Assembly: GCA_963749535.1 (NCBI GenBank)
Contig: CAVVNF010000030.1
Coordinates: 1-16,938 of the forward strand
Reading direction: 5' to 3'
Length of the DNA stretch: 16,938 bases
Source: Chersky-299 sp963749535
GTDB lineage: Bacteria > Actinomycetota > Thermoleophilia > RBG-16-64-13
Below the pieces are notes generated by a model. That model had not been told where the DNA came from. It ran no database searches and was given only the letters and a program-made list of their open reading frames with translations. A program made the position numbers and the translations under genes. This document shows positions 6,693 to 12,776 of the stretch, one piece after another. How positions within the stretch are numbered: position 1 is the stretch's first letter; the number at the start of each line of letters is the position of its first letter.

Positions 6693-7324
6693 ATGGCACG
6701 GATTCTTCTCTTCGGGGCCACCGGGGGTGTGGGCCACGCGCTGATGGAGCGCGCCTTGGCAGAAGGTCACCACGTGACGGCGGCGGTCAGAGACCCCACA
6801 AAGGTCACCCTCACGCACGATGCTCTCGACGTGATCGCAGGTGACGCGACCGACCCCGAAGCCGTGCGCCAAGCCGTGAAGGGGCACGATGCGGTGGTCT
6901 GCGCCTTGGGCACGGGCGGCCGCGGGCCCACGACGCTGTTCTAAGAGCCGCAGCAAGCGTCGCCTCTGCCATGGATGCCCACGGCGTGCGCAGGCTCGTC
7001 TTCCTGTCGAACTTCGGTGTGCTACACGAGGCGGCACCCGATCTTCGTTGGGCCGTGCTGATGCCTTTCGCTCGCCTAAGGATTCGCAACCTACTGCGCG
7101 ACCACGCTGCCGCGCTCGAAGAGATACGCCGGCACGACCTTGACTGGACCCTCGTTCGTCCCCTGATCCTCACCGACGGACCTTGGACGGGTCGCTATCG
7201 CGTGGTGGCGGAGGGTCTCCCTCGCGGGGGCTTTACGATATCGCGCGCGGATGTCGCGGACTTCATGCTCCAGCAGGTCGGAAGCGCTGAGTACGTGGGC
7301 GGTCTTCCGGCCATCGCCTACTAG
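6693..7324 (+). pseudogene. NAD(P)-binding atypical SDR/NmrA-like protein, frameshifted
   Basis: NAD(P)H-binding Rossmann protein of the atypical short-chain dehydrogenase type (YwnB/NmrA-like), about 210 codons when joined, a normal length. ATG 6693 follows AGGGG. The N-terminal part MARILLFGATGGVGHALMER has the GxxGxxG dinucleotide motif, then VRDP (strand 2 end), GDATDPEAV and DAVVCALGTGG. It stops at TAA 6942-6944. The other half continues in the -1 frame as LRAAASVASAMDAHGVRRL then VFLSNFGVL, and ends WTLVRP...GGFTISRADVADFMLQQV, the usual C-terminal region. One missing base near 6940 explains the break. Oxidoreductase or NAD(P)-sensing role; substrate unknown. The C-terminal piece alone (ATG 6971) would lack the cofactor motif. 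Confidence 0.85.
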
Positions 7325-7450
7325 GGCCGGGGTCTCCGCGACGGCGTCCAACAAGCGCCTCGAGCGGACGCTCGCCAGCGCTACACTCAGGCACGCGCTT
7401 CAGCGCCGCTCAAGCGGAAGACGTTGAGCAAGATGCGGAGGAGGGCGAGC

Positions 7451-7665
7451 ATGTTCTGGGTCTATGAGAACCGGGTTGCTGAGAAGAACGCCGTCGTGCA
7501 TCGAGCCGAATGCGGGCACTGCCAAAATGGTCAAGGCTCGCACCCGAACATCCATGGCGATGGAACGGGCGGTGGCACGGCCCCTTCGACGACTACGCCT
7601 CGGCGAGAGCGGCGGCCGAGCGCTTGCCGGACCGAAACGTTCGCAATTGCTCCGTCTGCATCTAG
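7451..7665 (+). pseudogene. Small conserved Cys/Trp-rich protein, frameshifted
   Basis: ATG 7451 follows GGAGGAGGG with a good gap. The frame reads MFWVYENRVAEKNAVVHRAE, CGHCQNGQGSHPNIHGDG; one base then appears to be missing near 7560 and the adjoining frame continues NGRWHGPFDDYASARAAAER, LPDRNVRNCSVCI and TAG (7663-7665). Joined, it is 71 residues with two Cys pairs (CGHC near residue 21 and CSVC near the end) flanking NGRWHGPF, a layout known from small conserved proteins in Actinomycetota and Proteobacteria (recalled, not searched) and suggesting a structural zinc site. An upstream ATG at 7424 is in frame but lacks a ribosome binding site. Function unknown. Confidence 0.7.
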
Positions 7666-7787
7666 CGGCCAGTCGCGCACTCACCTTACAGGCGTATCCA
7701 GCAGAACACCGCGAGGTAGACTGATCTTGGAGGCGCTCGGCGTCTGCTGATGCGCAGCATGTTAGCTACACCCTCATCGGAGCCGCG

Positions 7788-8108
7788 ATGTCGTTCAACG
7801 AGCTTGAGCTGAAGCGTATCGATCGCACCGTGGGCGAGCTGTGCCGCCGCAAAACCCGTCCCGAGTACGCAGACCAGCTGCGCTTCGAGTGCGAGATCGA
7901 CGGCCATACCGTCTCTGTCTGGGAAGTGCGACCTCCGTGGGACGGTGTAGGCGACTGGACCCGCATGGGCGTTGCCGGCTTCCGATTCTTCCGCTCACGA
8001 GGCGTGTGACAGCTCTACTGGATGCGCCGAGACCTCCAGTGGCACCGCTATGACCCCGCCGAGTCGACTCCCGATCTTGCTGCACTTGTAGCCATCGTGG
8101 AGGGGCCT
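7788..8108 (+). pseudogene. DUF3024 family protein with UGA in place of a Trp codon
   Basis: ATG 7788 follows CGGAG with a 6-base gap. The reading MSFNELELKRIDRTVGELCR ... VSVWEVRPPWDG ... VAGFRFFRSRGV meets TGA at 8007-8009 and continues in the same frame QLYWMRRDLQWHRYDPAEST and PDLAALVAIVEG. This is the DUF3024 pattern, in which the strand reads as V/K-W-x-L-Y-W-x-R-x-D-x-x-W-H-x-Y; the TGA stands where Trp is usual, so TGG to TGA is the simplest reading. After about 8108 homology fades and the typical Cys/Phe-Phe-Gly ending is absent; the next gene converges from the other strand and ends at 8130. Function of the family is unknown; often found with DNA-related or accessory genes. Confidence 0.75.
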
Positions 8109-8129
8109 TCGTCACCGAGCCGAGGCCGT

Positions 8130-8441
8130 TCAGTCGCGCGCAAGTATGGCTTTCTGCTCTTCCGGGCCAAGAACCACCTTGTTTTCTACCCTCAAGAAGG
8201 AGAGCCAGGTGGCCATCGCCGGTTCCGAAAAGAAGGCCCAGTAAGCGTCCAGGCTGGGAGTCTCAAAGATGTTGTAGAGCGTGTGCCCGGCGTGGTCGGT
8301 CCACATCCCTAGATTCTTGATGCCGTGCTTGGCGAGCAGCGAATCCATCTGGGGCATGAGAGCTAGGGTCGTCTTCTTGGTCTCCTTGTTGAAGACCGGG
8401 CAATGCTCGGGGGCGTGCGTGCTGATCTGCATGATGTACAT
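8130..8441 (-). CDS. DUF3303-like small protein
   Basis: Intact 103-residue cytosolic protein. It opens MYIMQISTHAPEHCPVFNKE and continues with TLALMPQMDSLLAKHGIKNL, GMWTDHAGHTLYNIFETPSL, DAYWAFFSEPAMATWLSF. The order (thin strand with HTPExCP, helix, HGIK-strand, GH-strand with a bulky helix after it) is that of the DUF3303-type ferredoxin-like alpha/beta barrels. GGGGAG stands 8 bases before ATG 8441. It converges with the DUF3024 gene with about 20 bases between them. Function unknown; such folds often form dimers binding small ligands. Family assignment is from memory of the pattern. Confidence 0.7.
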   Translation of the reverse strand: MYIMQISTHAPEHCPVFNKETKKTTLALMPQMDSLLAKHGIKNLGMWTDHAGHTLYNIFETPSLDAYWAFFSEPAMATWLSFLRVENKVVLGPEEQKAILARD

Positions 8442-8741
8442 CTCTTCATCTCCCCGTTCTGGGTGATACCCACGATTACAGTTTTAGACCGTCTGGTAGG
8501 GAAGTCAACGAGGGAGTTGTGCGGTGAGTACGAGCCCGGCCGATGGCTGCCAACACTGCCACTGGGTGCTTCTTAGCGCGGTAAAGGTCAAGGTCGTTCC
8601 CGTCCAGCCTCAAAGCATTTGATTCTGTGTCAAAACTACCTATATTGAAGCTACTGGGGAGGGGATCATCCTTGCCAGTGGTTTCTAGGGGAAGGCCCCA
8701 GGAGTCGGAGGCTTGGCATAAGGCCTGCCCCCGCGTATCCA
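8442..8741. other. No recognisable gene
   Basis: A minus-strand frame over 8476-8742 is open (including RLDGNDLDLYRAKKHPVAVL) but has no ribosome binding site and no family I recognise. The start of the minus-strand DUF3303-like gene (8441) implies a promoter within the first part of this stretch. Confidence 0.3.
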
Positions 8742-8770
8742 CCTTTCGGGCTTGGCCCGAAAAGGAGGTG
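8742..8770 (+). promoter_or_regulatory. Hairpin overlapping a strong Shine-Dalgarno
   Basis: CCTTTCGGGC (8742-8751) pairs with GCCCGAAAAGG (8755-8765) with one bulged A and a 3-base loop. The 3' arm contains the first half of AAGGAGGTG (8762-8770), an ideal anti-16S sequence. When folded the ribosome site would be partly hidden. It precedes a 10-codon ORF and, 140 bases on, the kelch lipoprotein. No T-run follows, so it is not a simple terminator. Confidence 0.45.
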
Positions 8771-8776
8771 TGCTTA

Positions 8777-8809
8777 GTGAAGACCGAGCAGCAGCAGCTC
8801 CGTATCTAA
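8777..8809 (+). CDS. Possible 10-residue leader peptide (MKTEQQQLRI)
   Basis: GTG 8777 lies 8 bases after the perfect AAGGAGG and reads MKTEQQQLRI before TAA at 8807-8809. The ribosome site is better than that of most genes in this window. Three Gln codons in a row stand out. It could be a leader peptide for the lipoprotein downstream, the start of a gene broken by an early stop, or chance. Confidence 0.3.
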   Translation: MKTEQQQLRI

Positions 8810-8909
8810 TCACCCTGTTCTGCTTTCCCCGGCGGTTACGCTTACGCCGTGGGCGTGGTGTGACCGCAGATGTCTCCCTAGAGATTCCTTCCATAAAAAG
8901 GGAGGCAGC

Positions 8910-10058
8910 ATGAAGTATCTCGCTGTGGTTCTTGCGCTGGTGGCTCTGGCTGCTCTCGGGTGTGGAAAGGGGGTTGCTCAGAATCCGAGCACGGCGAGTC
9001 TGACCGTGCCCTCAACTGCCACGACCTCCTCAGCACCCCTGGCGACCAGTCAAAGTACGACGACCACCAACCAGGTGACCACCACCGCGGTCTCGAGCAG
9101 CCAAGGGGCAACCAACACCTGGACCAACCTCAACCCTTCGGGGGCGCTGCCGTCCATCCGCGCAGGCCACTCCATGGTCTACGACTCATCTTCGAACCGA
9201 GTGATCATGTTTGGGGGGTTGGACGAAACCAATGGCACGAACGTCCCTTTGAATGACACTTGGGCCTACGACCCCCCTGCCAACACCTGGACCAACCTCA
9301 ACCCCTCCGGGACGCTGCCGTCCGTCCGCGTCGGTGACTCGATGGCCTACGACACATCCACCCATCGGGCGTTCATGTTCGGAGGAGTGACAAACAGTGG
9401 CGCTTCCAATGACACCTGGGCCTACGACCCCTCTACCAACACCTGGACCAACCTCAGCCCCACCGGGGCCGTCCCCTCCGCTCGCGCCTGGCACAAGATG
9501 GTTTACGACTCGGACACCGGCAAGCTCATCATGTTCGGAGGATTGGGAAACAGCGCGGATTTCAACGATACTTGGGCCTACGACCCCTCTACCAACACCT
9601 GGACCAACCTCAGCCCCACCGGGGCCGTCCCCTCCGCGCGCGACTCCCAGGCGATGGTCTACGACCCGTCTACCCATCGGGTGATTCTCTTCGGAGGATT
9701 CGGTGCCAGTGGCGAACTCAACGACACCTGGGCCTACGACCCCGCCGCCAACACCTGGACCAAACTCAGCCCCTCGGGGACGCTCCCGCCTGCTAGATTC
9801 GGCACCTGGCTGGTCTACGACCCATCCATTCACCAGGTGATCATGTTCGGGGGAGAATACGGCACCAGCGGGGCCCTCAACGACACCTGGGCCTACGACC
9901 CCGCCGTCAATACCTGGACCAAACTTAGCCCCTCGGGGACGCTACCGGCCGCCCGCACGTGCATGATGGTCTACGACTCGGCCAACAACCAGGTGATCTT
10001 GTTCGGGGGGAACAACAGCACCAGTGGTTTCAACGATACTTGGTCTTACCATCCATGA
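8910..10058 (+). CDS. Kelch-repeat lipoprotein, six-bladed beta-propeller
   Basis: Intact 382-residue exported protein. The signal peptide MKYLAVVLALVALAALGC ends in a lipobox with Cys18 as the lipidation site; residues 20-67 are a Ser/Thr-rich spacer; six kelch repeats of about 51-57 residues follow, each with the form NTWTxLxPSGxLPxxRxxxx, MVYDxxxxxxIMFGG, NDTWAYDP. Six repeats make a closed propeller. AGGGAGG lies just before ATG 8910. It should sit on the outer face of the membrane as a binding scaffold for protein or carbohydrate; no catalytic residues are evident, and although galactose-oxidase-like enzymes share the fold I see no copper ligands. Stands apart from neighbours by 140 bases upstream and 33 downstream. 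Confidence 0.92.
   Translation: MKYLAVVLALVALAALGCGKGVAQNPSTASLTVPSTATTSSAPLATSQSTTTTNQVTTTAVSSSQGATNTWTNLNPSGALPSIRAGHSMVYDSSSNRVIMFGGLDETNGTNVPLNDTWAYDPPANTWTNLNPSGTLPSVRVGDSMAYDTSTHRAFMFGGVTNSGASNDTWAYDPSTNTWTNLSPTGAVPSARAWHKMVYDSDTGKLIMFGGLGNSADFNDTWAYDPSTNTWTNLSPTGAVPSARDSQAMVYDPSTHRVILFGGFGASGELNDTWAYDPAANTWTKLSPSGTLPPARFGTWLVYDPSIHQVIMFGGEYGTSGALNDTWAYDPAVNTWTKLSPSGTLPAARTCMMVYDSANNQVILFGGNNSTSGFNDTWSYHP
9111..10055 (+). repeat. Six tandem kelch-encoding DNA repeats (~156 bp)
   Basis: The protein repeats are also visible as DNA repeats. A 65-base stretch at 9417-9481 recurs identically at 9573-9637, spanning the end of one blade and the start of the next, with a 156-base offset. Such identity points to recent duplication or gene conversion between blades. 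Confidence 0.8.
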
Positions 10059-10091
10059 GCAGGCAGAGCGGGTGAACTTGAGAAGACCGTT

Positions 10092-10598
10092 GTGGCAGTG
10101 AACGTACAAGAGGAAAGGAGGGGATTCTTATCCGCCCAAGTCTCGACTTCCCTCTCTACGGTGCGTCTCAAAGGTGGGTTCCAACAAGCGCTCGGGCGTG
10201 CGGTCGCATCAAAGGCCGAGATGTACGGGTTTCCCTTGATCATCTGGTCATCGGGTGGGCTACAGGTCCACCGTTTTGGTATGCCGGGGATGATCGGCGT
10301 ACTGGCGTTCGCCGGCGGGGCTCTCGTCTCTATGGCTGTCGTAGTGGCCATTACCTGCAGGGGACTCACCTGTCCTCTGCCAGAGCGCAACACTTCCGTA
10401 CGAGCGTTCGGAGCGATCCACGTGGTCTCGGTTCTGGGGAGTGTGGTCGCAGGGTGGGCAGTCGCCACGGCGGCTCACGGGGCGATAGCTTTCTTTCTGG
10501 CCTCGCTGGTGACCGTCTTCGTTTTCGAGATGTTGCTCTCGCTGGAGTTGTACGTCGCAGCCAACCAGGGCCCAAATCAGAGCGAAGATCGCGCCTAG
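10092..10598 (+). CDS. Hypothetical integral membrane protein
   Basis: Intact 168-residue ORF from GTG 10092, 33 bases after the kelch gene on the same strand. Residues 1-48 are hydrophilic (MAVNVQEERRGFLSAQVSTS ... GGFQQALGRAVASKAEMYG); three or four hydrophobic segments follow, at about 61-85 (GVLAFAGGALVSMAVVVAIT), 103-122 (VVSVLGSVVAGWAVATA) and 126-152 (AIAFFLASLVTVFVFEMLL), with a short polar tail. The ribosome site is weak and the start could be a later codon. The close spacing suggests cotranscription with the lipoprotein, but I do not recognise the family and no function can be given. Confidence 0.6.
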   Translation: MAVNVQEERRGFLSAQVSTSLSTVRLKGGFQQALGRAVASKAEMYGFPLIIWSSGGLQVHRFGMPGMIGVLAFAGGALVSMAVVVAITCRGLTCPLPERNTSVRAFGAIHVVSVLGSVVAGWAVATAAHGAIAFFLASLVTVFVFEMLLSLELYVAANQGPNQSEDRA

Positions 10599-10790
10599 AA
10601 GGGCATCAAGACCGGGCTCTCTTCCGGATCAGGGCCGGGGCTCCTAGTGGAGCGGTGTCCGTCTCCAGGTATCTCTTTGCGGCGCAGGTGGGTGACTCCG
10701 TGGCGGCTGCCCAGCAGCGGGGAAGGATGGTCGCCCGGCTGATTGGGAGGCGGCCATGATCGGACCTGTGTACGCCATCTCCCGGACGGC

Positions 10791-11129
10791 TCAGAAGGTG
10801 AGGCTCGCCCACCCGTCCTTGAGGAGCTCGGATATCAAGCCGCCGACATAGACGACCTCTACTCCCAGTGCCTCCAGGGTTTCGGTAAGGCCAAATCCGT
10901 CGGAACACTTCTTACAGGCCATGACCTGGATCCCCGCCGCTATCGCCTCCTTTATGCGGTCCTGCACCTCCGGGTCGGCGGCCGCCACCTTCTCGGAGGG
11001 ACCGAAGAAGATGATCTTGACTTCCTCCATCCAGCCCTTGGTGGCCGCATTGAACGGGTAGAGGAGGCCCGGCTCGAGCACGACCTCCCTGTCTTGGCTG
11101 GTTATGACCACGAACACCTTGTCTGCCAT
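10791..11129 (-). CDS. DsrE-like family protein
   Basis: Intact 112-residue protein of the DsrE/DsrF/TusD-like fold. It starts MADKVFVVITSQDREVVLEP, has a central VKIIFFGPSEKV strand-turn, a DRIKEAIAAGIQVMACKKCS segment with Cys72 and Cys75, and ends with LGVEVVYVGGLISELLKDGW, the usual last strand and helix. Members carry persulfide sulfur on a Cys in the centre-C-terminal region or act as sulfur-related accessory proteins; Cys72/Cys75 are candidates. It follows the nitroreductase gene on the minus strand with a 57-base gap, so the two are probably one operon. Cytosolic. The exact sulfur or redox substrate cannot be inferred. Confidence 0.85.
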   Translation of the reverse strand: MADKVFVVITSQDREVVLEPGLLYPFNAATKGWMEEVKIIFFGPSEKVAAADPEVQDRIKEAIAAGIQVMACKKCSDGFGLTETLEALGVEVVYVGGLISELLKDGWASLTF

Positions 11130-11186
11130 GTCCCACTCTTTCTGTCCGGGAAGGTCAATTTCAGGAACACGACTTCCGGGGCAGCC

Positions 11187-11933
11187 CTAGCCGTCGACTT
11201 TTGCCGCCTCGCCGTGACGGGCCACGTTGCCGGCACGTAGCATCATGATCTCTTTTCTCAGCTCCGCCTCCGGCATGAACTCGTCGTCCCTGGCCCGGTC
11301 GTGGTGGACCATCTCCTCTAGATGCCGGACCAGTTTCGTACTGGGTCCGCCCTCCATGGCGCTCTCGCCCACGAGCAACATGTCGTAGAGCTCGATGTAG
11401 TCAGGCAGGTTCAGCACGTGCTTCACCAGCCCTTGAAGCTTGGGGTACTTGAGGGCCGACACCGGGCAGGCGGCCAGACCCAGAGAATGAGCGGCGAGCC
11501 ACGCATACATGAAGCCGTTGGAGAGGGAGGACTCGAATATGGAGTCACCCTTCTGGCGCGAGTAGCGGGCGGCCATGGGTAGGCCGATCCGCCGACGGGT
11601 GTCTCCTAGGAAGGCGATGAAGACCGGAGCCAAGGGGATATCAAGCCTGCCGTGTGCTTCCATGGTCCACGGACTGCCCTGCCAGGCTTCTCTGGTCGCC
11701 TCCATGGGATAGAAGTCGTCGGCCTTGTAGTCGTCAACCAGGGTCTTGATGGCTCGGCGCAATCCCAGGTCCTTCACCACCAGGAGCTCAAGGGGTTGCA
11801 TGTTAAAGCCGGTGGGAGCCCACCGGGCGGCTTCCAGGATCTTCTCCAGCGACTCCTCCGGGATGGGGTCCGGCTGGATCGCTCGGATAGTTCGCCGGGT
11901 CTTGAGGAACTCAAGAAGCTCGCCGTAGTCCAT
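11187..11933 (-). CDS. Nitroreductase family oxidoreductase
   Basis: FMN-dependent oxidoreductase, 248 residues from ATG 11933, chosen because AAGGAG lies 6 bases upstream and homology begins there; the open frame extends to 12095 but that part is Arg/Pro-rich and unlike the family. MDYGELLEFLKTRRTIRAIQ carries the phosphate-binding Arg pair, AARWAPTGFNMQPLELLVV the flavin-contacting APTxxNxQP motif, and the C-terminal half includes AAHSLGLAACPVSALKYPKL. These enzymes use NAD(P)H to reduce nitro groups, quinones or other electron-poor compounds. Tail from about residue 200 (VGESAMEGGP ... VARHGEAAKVDG) is longer than in small members. First gene of a likely operon with the DsrE-like gene. Confidence 0.92.
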   Translation of the reverse strand: MDYGELLEFLKTRRTIRAIQPDPIPEESLEKILEAARWAPTGFNMQPLELLVVKDLGLRRAIKTLVDDYKADDFYPMEATREAWQGSPWTMEAHGRLDIPLAPVFIAFLGDTRRRIGLPMAARYSRQKGDSIFESSLSNGFMYAWLAAHSLGLAACPVSALKYPKLQGLVKHVLNLPDYIELYDMLLVGESAMEGGPSTKLVRHLEEMVHHDRARDDEFMPEAELRKEIMMLRAGNVARHGEAAKVDG

Positions 11934-12247
11934 GTCTGTCTCCTTGCGGGGTAGGGGTCCGCGGGCCGGCGTCCGGTGGCGGCGCGAGTTTCCGCATGGT
12001 AGCGACCTCTCCCGCCGGTGTAAAGGGGTGCGTCGCGCGAGTAGCGGGAGGTAGAAACTGTCTCTCATGGAGAACGAGGACCGCCATCTTCCCATTGTGT
12101 CTGTATTTCAGCTGGCTTTCGGCCACGGTCAGGTACCAGGGCGCACGGGACAGGCTGAGATGGCCCGCCTTCGGCGTCGCTCTTGCTCCCCCGCTCCTTG
12201 ACCCCTGAACTTACCCCCACCGTAGCAGAGTTGACAAACCGGGTGAT
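11934..12247. other. Upstream region of the nitroreductase operon
   Basis: Should hold the promoter of the minus-strand operon; I cannot place it with confidence. A minus-strand frame around 12030-12160 reads APWYLTVAESQLKYRHNGKM then AVLVLHERQ, which has coding flavour but no start signal and fades into Pro/Arg-rich sequence; possibly a remnant of a lost gene. Confidence 0.3.
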
Positions 12248-12277
12248 GAGACCTGGTTTTGCCTGTAAAATGGGACA
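12248..12277 (-). other. Possible insertion-sequence end
   Basis: On the minus strand this reads TGTCCCATTTTACAGGCAAA then ACCAGGTCTC. The TGT start and AT-rich opening look like a transposon terminus, and its AT content differs from its surroundings. I find no partner end or transposase, so it would be a solo end. A TTGACA at 12231-12236 lies nearby but no -10 box fits the right spacing. Confidence 0.2.
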
Positions 12278-12364
12278 CTATGATACGCAACGAACAGCCG
12301 ACCGGCCGGCTCGTGACCCGCTGGCCGACATTCGCTCTCCTCGGGCGTGCGGGCGCATGTAGAC

Positions 12365-12560
12365 GGGCGAGACCCTCCCCCTCCCCCCCTATCGTCTTGG
12401 GACTGACTCGCTGCACCCCCTACTTGCCCCTACCGCCACCCCTACCCAAAAAAACCCGGCGATACGCTATAGACGGGAGGGGGCCCCTTTTAGCCTGCTG
12501 TCGTGCACTCCATAGCACACCACGATACTCCCTGGACAGGGGGGCGGCGGCTTGCTAAAC
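12365..12560 (+). repeat. Diverged ~200 bp direct repeat, copy 2
   Basis: Second copy of the element at 4861-5062, same orientation, about 7.3 kb away. It keeps the C-rich tract (12415-12447), CTTTTAGCCTG, the ACTCCATA-loop hairpin with a GTGC/GCAC stem, ACGATA, CCCTGGACA and CGGCGGC-NT-x-CTAAAC. Its right end passes directly into a tRNA 3' half. The conserved hairpin loop and C-rich tract against divergent linkers suggest selection or an element type with many family members. Confidence 0.75.
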
Positions 12561-12593
12561 CTCGTGTCGCAAGTTCGAGTCTTGCCGAGGGCA
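12551..12593 (+). tRNA. 3' half of a tRNA (remnant or attachment site)
   Basis: From the anticodon loop on, tRNA geometry is exact: loop TTGCTAA (12552-12558, GCU at the anticodon position), 5-nt stem strand ACCTC, 5-nt variable loop GTGTC, T-arm GCAAG-TTCGAGT-CTTGC (12569-12585), acceptor strand CGAGGGC and discriminator A (12593). The sequence upstream is the repeat, not a tRNA 5' half: there is no GCCCTCG acceptor strand and no pairing partner GAGGT. No CCA is encoded. A short variable loop does not fit a normal tRNA-Ser, so identity is left open. Such halves typically mark integration sites of mobile elements in tRNA genes. Confidence 0.6.
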
Positions 12594-12776
12594 TTGTCTT
12601 TTGCGTGCATATGTGCCGCTGCCTGCGCCGCACTTTCGCAGCCGGCGGCTCGTCGAGTCCCATCACGATCAACATGTTGTGTTTGACCTGTACTCAACAT
12701 CCCTGGCTTGCGGGAGACCGCCTGTGTTAGTCTGCTTTACGTCAACGTCAACCTATTGAACTGGAGCACGTCATCG
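12594..12776 (+). promoter_or_regulatory. Upstream region of the transporter gene, possible MerR operator
   Basis: Contains tandem GTCAAC copies (12741-12752, within TACGTCAACGTCAACC) about 30 bases before the transporter ATG. MerR regulators bind between -35 and -10 of the genes they control and the MerR gene is the next one down, so this is the place to look, but I cannot mark a proper dyad. GGAG (12763-12766) is the ribosome site. Confidence 0.3.

Noticed and set aside
417..8108. Alternative genetic code or selenocysteine at the in-frame UGA codons
   Set aside because: UAG and UAA also interrupt genes here, frameshifts are equally common, and intact genes end in UGA.
9186..9833. Long minus-strand ORF (215 codons) over the kelch gene
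   Set aside because: It is antisense to the repeats of a clear lipoprotein and its Gly/Val-rich translation simply mirrors the tandem DNA repeats.
11934..12095. N-terminal extension of the second nitroreductase
   Set aside because: A strong AAGGAG precedes ATG 11933 and the extra 54 residues are Arg/Pro-rich without homology.
12467..12700. Minus-strand ORF with TRTCDTRFSK and a similar one at 4945-5142
   Set aside because: The shared peptide comes from antisense reading of the tRNA 3' half and the repeat; such ORFs are a known annotation artefact around tRNA-type sequences.
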